Assembly: GCA_020721655.1 (NCBI GenBank)
Contig: DYMG01000004.1
Coordinates: 20,276-57,440 of the forward strand
DNA: 37,165 bases
Direction: 5' to 3'
Source: Paludibacter propionicigenes
Lineage (GTDB): Bacteria; Bacteroidota; Bacteroidia; Bacteroidales; JAFGXI01
The position numbers and the translations under genes are program-made. A model generated the notes under the pieces. That model saw only the letters and a list, made by a program, of their open reading frames with translations. It had not been told where the DNA came from and ran no database searches. Each line of letters begins with the position of its first letter. Within the stretch, counting starts at the first letter, position 1. Positions 33,406 to 37,165 of the stretch are shown one piece after another.

Positions 33406-33492
33406 GGAAATGTGGGAGAGTGGCTGAATCCACCAGTTTGCTAAACTGACGTACGAGCAATTGTACCGGGGGTTCGAATCCCCCCGTTTCCG
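33406..33492 (+). tRNA. tRNA-Ser (anticodon GCU)
   Basis: An 87-base class II cloverleaf: acceptor stem GGAAATG/CGTTTCC with one wobble pair, anticodon loop TTGCTAA (anticodon GCT), a long variable arm and T-loop GGTTCGAATCC. Discriminator G73 is present and CCA is not encoded. Confidence 0.96.
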
Positions 33493-33518
33493 CAAAAAAA
33501 AGCTATAATAAATAAAAT

Positions 33519-33549
33519 GCCCGATAATGAGAGTTGTTGGGCTTTTTTA
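33519..33549 (+). terminator. Rho-independent terminator after tRNA-Ser(GCU)
   Basis: GCCCGATAAT and GTTGTTGGGC pair (with wobbles) around GAGA, followed by TTTTTT. Confidence 0.78.
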
Positions 33550-33587
33550 TTGTTTACACTTTTTTCAATAGTATCATTAATACCGAA

Positions 33588-33711
33588 AACATATCTGTAA
33601 TAACGTGTTCCGAACTTGTTCGGAAGTCCAATTCATATTGGACTAAACAGCTATTGCATTGGCATTATACAATTCATTTATTGGACAATTATTGTTTGTA
33701 TTTGGTATAAT
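33588..33711. mobile_element. MITE-like repeat, copy 2
   Basis: About 124 bases matching 20575-20695, best over 33620-33711. It contains two perfect small hairpins, TTCCGAAC-TT-GTTCGGAA and GTCCAAT-TCAT-ATTGGAC; the second is conserved in copy 1 with one wobble change. Ends are ATACCGAAA and TTTGGTAT. It lies in the gap between tRNA-Ser(GCU) and the RNA methyltransferase gene. Confidence 0.7.
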
Positions 33712-33727
33712 ATTGAAAGATAATACT

Positions 33728-33735
33728 TAATTTTG
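33728..33735 (+). promoter_or_regulatory. -7 promoter box of the RNA methyltransferase gene (TAATTTTG)
   Basis: TAATTTTG fits TAnnTTTG and ends only four bases before the ATG, implying a leaderless transcript. A TTTG 23 bases upstream is the terminal part of the MITE-like repeat. Confidence 0.5.
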
Positions 33736-33739
33736 CCAA

Positions 33740-34897
33740 ATGAATAAAACAGAAACAAATAAAGACTTTACAATTGTAGCAAAAACATTGTTCGGATTAG
33801 AAGAAATTCTTGCAAAAGAACTCGAAAACATTGGGGCAACAAACATTAAAATATTACAACGAGCTGTTATTTATAAGGGCAATAAAGAAATTTTATACAA
33901 AAGTAATCTGAATTTACGCACTGCAATTAGAATTTTAAAACCAATAAAATCGTTTGAAGCAAAAAACGAAAAAGAACTTTATAACGAAATAAAAAAAATT
34001 GATTGGGAAGAATTTTTAAGCATTAGCAAAACTTTTGCTATTGACGGAACTACAAGTGGCGAAATATTTAAACACTCAAAATATGTTTCACTTCTCACAA
34101 AAGACGCTATTGTTGATAAATTTAGAGATAAATTTGGAGAAAGACCATCTGTAGATATTGAAAATCCCGATATAAGAATAAATATTCATATAACCGACAC
34201 AAATTGTAGTGTTGCATTAGATAGCTCGGGTACCAATTTAGGAAAACGAGGCTATAAACTAAAACAAGTTTTTGCACCTCTTAGCGAAGTTTTAGCAGCA
34301 GGAATGGTTTTATCTACAAGTTGGAATGGCGAAAAAAATTTTATAGACCCAATGTGTGGTTCTGGAACCATTCCTATTGAAGCTGCATTAATTGCAAAAA
34401 ACATTGCACCCGGAAGTTTTAGAAATTTTGGTTTCGAAAATTGGAAAGATTTCGATAAAAATTTATGGAATCAACTAAAAAAAGATGCTAAAAATAGTAT
34501 TACAGAATGTAAAATTAAAATTTTTGGTTTCGATAACGATGAAAATGCAATTTCAATTTCAAAAGAAAATGCAGAAAGAGCTGGTGTTTTACCAATAATA
34601 TCTTTTAAAAAACAAGATTTTTTAAATTCAGAAAACGAAATTACTGAAAGCACATTAGTTTTTAACCCACCATACGGCGAACGATTGATGGAAGACGATG
34701 AAATAATCCCATTTTATCAAGAAATTGGAACGCAACTAAAACACAAATATAACGGTTGCGATGCTTGGATTTTAAGCGGAAACTTACGTGCAATAAAATT
34801 TATAGGCTTACGCCCTGCAAAAAAAATAGCACTTTTTAATGGTCCAATAGAGTGCCGTTTCAATAAATTTGAACTTTACAGAGGAAGTAAAAAATAA
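33740..34897 (+). CDS. THUMP-domain class I SAM-dependent RNA methyltransferase (RlmL N-terminal-like)
   Basis: A 385-residue enzyme. The N-terminal ferredoxin-like/THUMP region (about 8-160, 'KTLFGLEEILAKELENIGA', 'FAIDGTTSGEIFKHSKYVSLL') binds RNA. The methyltransferase domain follows with 'DPMCGSGTIPIEAALIA' (SAM site) and the catalytic 'FNPPYGERL'. The motif and length match the YpsC/RlmL N-terminal group that makes N2-methylguanosine in 23S rRNA; tRNA is an alternative target. There is no C-terminal RlmK domain. The AraC-type gene starts 6 bases after its stop. Confidence 0.88.
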   Translation: MNKTETNKDFTIVAKTLFGLEEILAKELENIGATNIKILQRAVIYKGNKEILYKSNLNLRTAIRILKPIKSFEAKNEKELYNEIKKIDWEEFLSISKTFAIDGTTSGEIFKHSKYVSLLTKDAIVDKFRDKFGERPSVDIENPDIRINIHITDTNCSVALDSSGTNLGKRGYKLKQVFAPLSEVLAAGMVLSTSWNGEKNFIDPMCGSGTIPIEAALIAKNIAPGSFRNFGFENWKDFDKNLWNQLKKDAKNSITECKIKIFGFDNDENAISISKENAERAGVLPIISFKKQDFLNSENEITESTLVFNPPYGERLMEDDEIIPFYQEIGTQLKHKYNGCDAWILSGNLRAIKFIGLRPAKKIALFNGPIECRFNKFELYRGSKK

Positions 34898-34903
34898 TAG
34901 TTT

Positions 34904-36037
34904 ATGTATTTGACTGTAAATATAATTCTAATTAGTATTACGTTTATTTTGGGTACAATATTTTTGGCTATACCTATTCCTGTAAATGTAGAATTGAAAA
35001 ATTATAAAATTTCATTAAAAATATTAGCATCTGCATATTTTGTTATGGCGTTACTTAACACTTTATTAATAAGTTTCGATTCTTCAAGCAACAACCCACA
35101 GTATTTTAGTTTTATTAATTTATTAGTATCATCGTTGCAAGCACTTTTGTTTACTTTTACATTAATAACGCTTATTAACCCAAGTTTTGTTAGCAAAAAG
35201 CGTTTGTTTAAAAATTTAATTGCTATTTTCACAATTCCAATATTTTATATAACATCTTATTTGTTTTTTGGAGATTGTTTTTTTTATAATTTTTCTAATT
35301 TTAGTAATTGTATTACATTTCCTTCTTTTATTTTTAGATTTATTTTTTTCTTATTTTATCTTACACAACTAGTTTATTATACAATACTTTTTATAAATGA
35401 AGAAAATAAGTATAAACAAAAATTGAATGATTATTTTTCCGAAACGACACAATTAGAGTTAAAATGGGTTGTTTATGCATTTTATTTTGCACTTTTTATA
35501 GGATTGATAGCTCTTGTATTCCAAATCTTTCCCGACGAGAAATTTGAAATAATATTTCCTGTGATTGTAGCAATATTCTATTCCGTTTTTGCTATTAAAT
35601 ACTTAAATTACAATAAAATATATAAAATTATACAACCTATATTAGAAAAATCAAGTTACCCTAAACGGCCTGCATTAGAGATTACTAAAAATAATTGGAA
35701 AAAATACAAATCTCAAATTATCTATGAAAAATATTTTTTAAAAGAAGGTATTACTCTCGAAGAAACGGCACAATTACTAAAAATAGGGAGAACAACACTT
35801 TCAGGGCTTATCAATTCGGAAGAAAAAGTAAATTTCAATACTTGGATCAACCAATTGAGAATTGAAGAAGCAAAAAAACTTTTTTTGGAAAATCCTGATT
35901 TTTCTATAGTCAGAATCGCCGAAATGACTGGCTTCAGCGAACATTCTAATTTCAGTCGCCAATTTAAACACATTATAGGAGAATCGCCTTCGATTTGGCG
36001 AAAAAAAACACAGCACAATTTAGTCGTAAATCAATAG
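34904..36037 (+). CDS. Membrane-bound AraC family transcriptional regulator (7TM N-terminus)
   Basis: A 377-residue protein. Residues about 1-240 contain seven hydrophobic helices; the C-terminal ~100 residues are an AraC/HTH_18 DNA-binding domain with both helix-turn-helix units ('TLEETAQLLKIGRTTLSGLI' and 'SIVRIAEMTGFSEHSNFSRQF'). The architecture suggests that a ligand or membrane signal is sensed in the bilayer and passed to promoter binding. It starts 6 bases after the RNA methyltransferase gene, so it is probably read from that transcript. The region right after it carries three phased repeats in front of the T9SS cargo pair, the obvious candidate target. Confidence 0.88.
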   Translation: MYLTVNIILISITFILGTIFLAIPIPVNVELKNYKISLKILASAYFVMALLNTLLISFDSSSNNPQYFSFINLLVSSLQALLFTFTLITLINPSFVSKKRLFKNLIAIFTIPIFYITSYLFFGDCFFYNFSNFSNCITFPSFIFRFIFFLFYLTQLVYYTILFINEENKYKQKLNDYFSETTQLELKWVVYAFYFALFIGLIALVFQIFPDEKFEIIFPVIVAIFYSVFAIKYLNYNKIYKIIQPILEKSSYPKRPALEITKNNWKKYKSQIIYEKYFLKEGITLEETAQLLKIGRTTLSGLINSEEKVNFNTWINQLRIEEAKKLFLENPDFSIVRIAEMTGFSEHSNFSRQFKHIIGESPSIWRKKTQHNLVVNQ

Positions 36038-36069
36038 CTAAAATTACAATTCCGTCATTATAAGCCTTT

Positions 36070-36123
36070 TTGTACGATTTTACCATAAAATTGTACGATT
36101 TTTCTATGTATTTGTATGTATTG
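36070..36123 (+). promoter_or_regulatory. Three operator-like repeats at 21-bp spacing upstream of the T9SS cargo gene
   Basis: TTGTACGATTTT occurs exactly at 36070-36081 and 36091-36102, and a degenerate copy TTGTATGTATTG starts at 36112. Start-to-start distance is 21 bp both times, i.e. two helical turns, as expected for tandem direct-repeat AraC-family sites. A near-consensus -7 box (TTCATTTG, 36150-36157) follows, weak enough to need an activator. Confidence 0.6.
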
Positions 36124-36189
36124 ATAAGTTACAAATTAATGATAATGCTTTCATTTGCATTAAAATTTTCTATTTCTAATATAAAATAA

Positions 36190-36678
36190 ATGCTTATGCG
36201 AAGATTCATTTTTACATTCGGATTAGGACTTGCTCTCATAGGAGCAAATGCCCAAACCGCATCGCCAGAACTTGTAAGTTCGGCAGGCAATAGTTTTAAC
36301 AACACAAGTTACCGATTGGATTGGTCAATCGGAGAGTGCGTAACAGAGACGCACAGTGCAGGAACTTACATAATAACGCAAGGGTTCCATCAGAATACCT
36401 ACATTATTACGGCAGTAGAAGATTTTAAGTCGGAAATTGAAATGTCGGTTTATCCAAACCCTACAAGTGACTTCATTTCGCTGATTTTTGCAAAAGTTAA
36501 AAACTTTGGCAAAGTTAGTTATACCGTAACCGATTTATCGGGTAAGGTATTACAATACAACGATTTTGCAAACGAAACCGAACAAATCGACTTTTCAACT
36601 TATGCAAACGGAACATATCTAATTTCAATTTCAGAAAACAACAAACAAATAAAATCATTTCAAATAATTAAAAAATAA
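36190..36678 (+). CDS. Small secreted protein with T9SS type A sorting domain (paralogue of 21073-21561)
   Basis: A 162-residue protein with signal peptide (ending 'IGANAQT'), then 'SSAGNSF...YRLDWSIGECVTET...IITQGFHQ', then a type A sorting domain from 'MSVYPNPTSDFISL' to 'SFQIIKK'. It has the same length and layout as the 21073 protein, but visibly higher GC than its neighbours. A tail-fibre-like gene starts 6 bases later. A second in-frame ATG (36196) is an alternative start. It is predicted to be surface-exported and has no enzymatic motif; it is probably controlled by the upstream AraC-type regulator. Confidence 0.85.
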   Translation: MLMRRFIFTFGLGLALIGANAQTASPELVSSAGNSFNNTSYRLDWSIGECVTETHSAGTYIITQGFHQNTYIITAVEDFKSEIEMSVYPNPTSDFISLIFAKVKNFGKVSYTVTDLSGKVLQYNDFANETEQIDFSTYANGTYLISISENNKQIKSFQIIKK

Positions 36679-36684
36679 GTAAAA

Positions 36685-37165
36685 ATGAAAAAAGTAAGTT
36701 TAATTTTAGTTGCGATATTATTCGCAGTAACAGGGGTTTGGTCACAAGCACCTAATATGTTTAAATATCAAGCAGTATTGCGCGATGCAAGCGGAAATAT
36801 TTTGGCGAACCAAAGCAAAACTGTTGTTATTGATATTTTGCAAAGCGATTTAACAACATCGGTTTTTAACGAAAGCCACAGCGTAACCACAACCGCACAA
36901 GGCTTAATAAACCTGAATATCGGCTCTGTAAATACAACAGATTTAGCATTAATTGATTGGACAGCCGACGAATATTTTGTTCAAATAACAATAGACGGAA
37001 TCGTTATGGGAACATCGCAATTGCTTTCCGTGCCTTATGCTTTGCATGCAGGAAATGGAAGCCAATGGACAACAACCAATAATGATATTTATTACAATAA
37101 TGGTAATGTCGGTATTGGAACTACTTCCCCAAATTCTGATGCCGATATCCATATTGTAGATAATT
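36685..37165 (+). CDS. Secreted tail-fibre-like surface protein, 5' part only
   Basis: An open frame from ATG 36685 runs off the right edge (160 codons); it is missing from the ORF track because no stop is reached. It has a signal peptide ('LVAILFAVTGVWSQAP'), a ~120-residue beta domain starting 'FKYQAVLRDASGNILANQ' and ending 'LSVPYALHAG', then 'NGNVGIGTTSP', the repeat typical of Bacteroidota tail-fibre/collar-like surface proteins. The remainder is likely long and may end in a tail-fibre peptidase or T9SS domain; that cannot be seen. It is co-transcribed with the small T9SS cargo gene upstream and has similar, higher GC. Confidence 0.8.
   Translation, partial: MKKVSLILVAILFAVTGVWSQAPNMFKYQAVLRDASGNILANQSKTVVIDILQSDLTTSVFNESHSVTTTAQGLINLNIGSVNTTDLALIDWTADEYFVQITIDGIVMGTSQLLSVPYALHAGNGSQWTTTNNDIYYNNGNVGIGTTSPNSDADIHIVDN

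Noticed and set aside
36685-37165. Prophage tail gene
   Set aside because: The signal peptide, coupling to a T9SS cargo gene and lack of any phage structural or packaging gene point to a cellular surface protein.

Overview
The window is a stretch of low-GC chromosome (roughly 28-30% by eye) from a member of the Bacteroidota. The evidence is: several secreted proteins with type IX secretion (T9SS) type A C-terminal sorting domains; the Bacteroidota-type promoter (TTTG around -33, TAnnTTTG around -7) in front of all three tRNA genes and several protein genes; few Shine-Dalgarno sites; and family-typical genes (DUF2851, short AMP nucleosidase, S1 with a TTLGD tail, SpmAB-like fusion, HsdR_N-like orphan). 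Genes are packed tightly, with convergent pairs ending within a few bases of each other. There is no sign of a prophage, CRISPR array, rRNA operon or complete insertion sequence. Most of the content is housekeeping.

Layout. 1-3130: 3' end of mscL, a DUF2851 protein, then on the minus strand a lasso-B2/transglutaminase-like protein, a secreted TlpA-like thioredoxin-fold protein and an O6-alkylguanine repair methyltransferase. 3239-5104: a membrane-anchored SpoIIE-type phosphatase. 5101-9851 (minus): an operon-like run hpt, AI-2E permease, helix-hairpin-helix protein, metallophosphoesterase, DarA-like flavodoxin-fold protein. 9946-11800: purE and purA, divergent from hpt, so purine salvage and synthesis share one promoter region. 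11874-13799 (minus): rpsA, converging on purA over a bidirectional terminator. 14197-17573: gatE-gatD, the two subunits of the Glu-tRNA(Gln) amidotransferase known as the archaeal type. 17664-20615: a YdiJ-like FAD/Fe-S dehydrogenase. 20789-21703: tRNA-Ser(UGA), a small T9SS cargo protein and initiator tRNA-fMet. 21905-24629 (minus): lysS-gpsA. 24767-26023: type II NADH dehydrogenase. 26260-27153 (minus): a T9SS protein. 27247-30771: a crotonase-fold protein, a putative Mn/heavy-metal exporter and a PorE-like TPR/beta-propeller protein. 31318-33348: AMP nucleosidase and a nucleoside-recognition membrane protein. Then tRNA-Ser(GCU), a THUMP-type RNA methyltransferase, a 7TM-AraC regulator, and a T9SS cargo/tail-fibre-like pair cut by the window end.

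The strongest point of interest is the complete gatE-gatD operon in a bacterial context. Other non-obvious signals are: two copies of a roughly 120-bp MITE-like repeat, one of which forms the last codons of the FAD/Fe-S dehydrogenase; a separate 155-bp MITE candidate with terminal inverted repeats and a 6-bp direct repeat; three operator-like repeats phased at exactly 21 bp between the AraC gene and the T9SS cargo pair; a crotonase lacking both hydratase glutamates; a PorE-like protein lacking its OmpA domain; and two apparently leaderless genes. Several ORF-track starts (hpt, AI-2E permease, rpsA) are upstream TTG codons, and I moved them to downstream ATGs.
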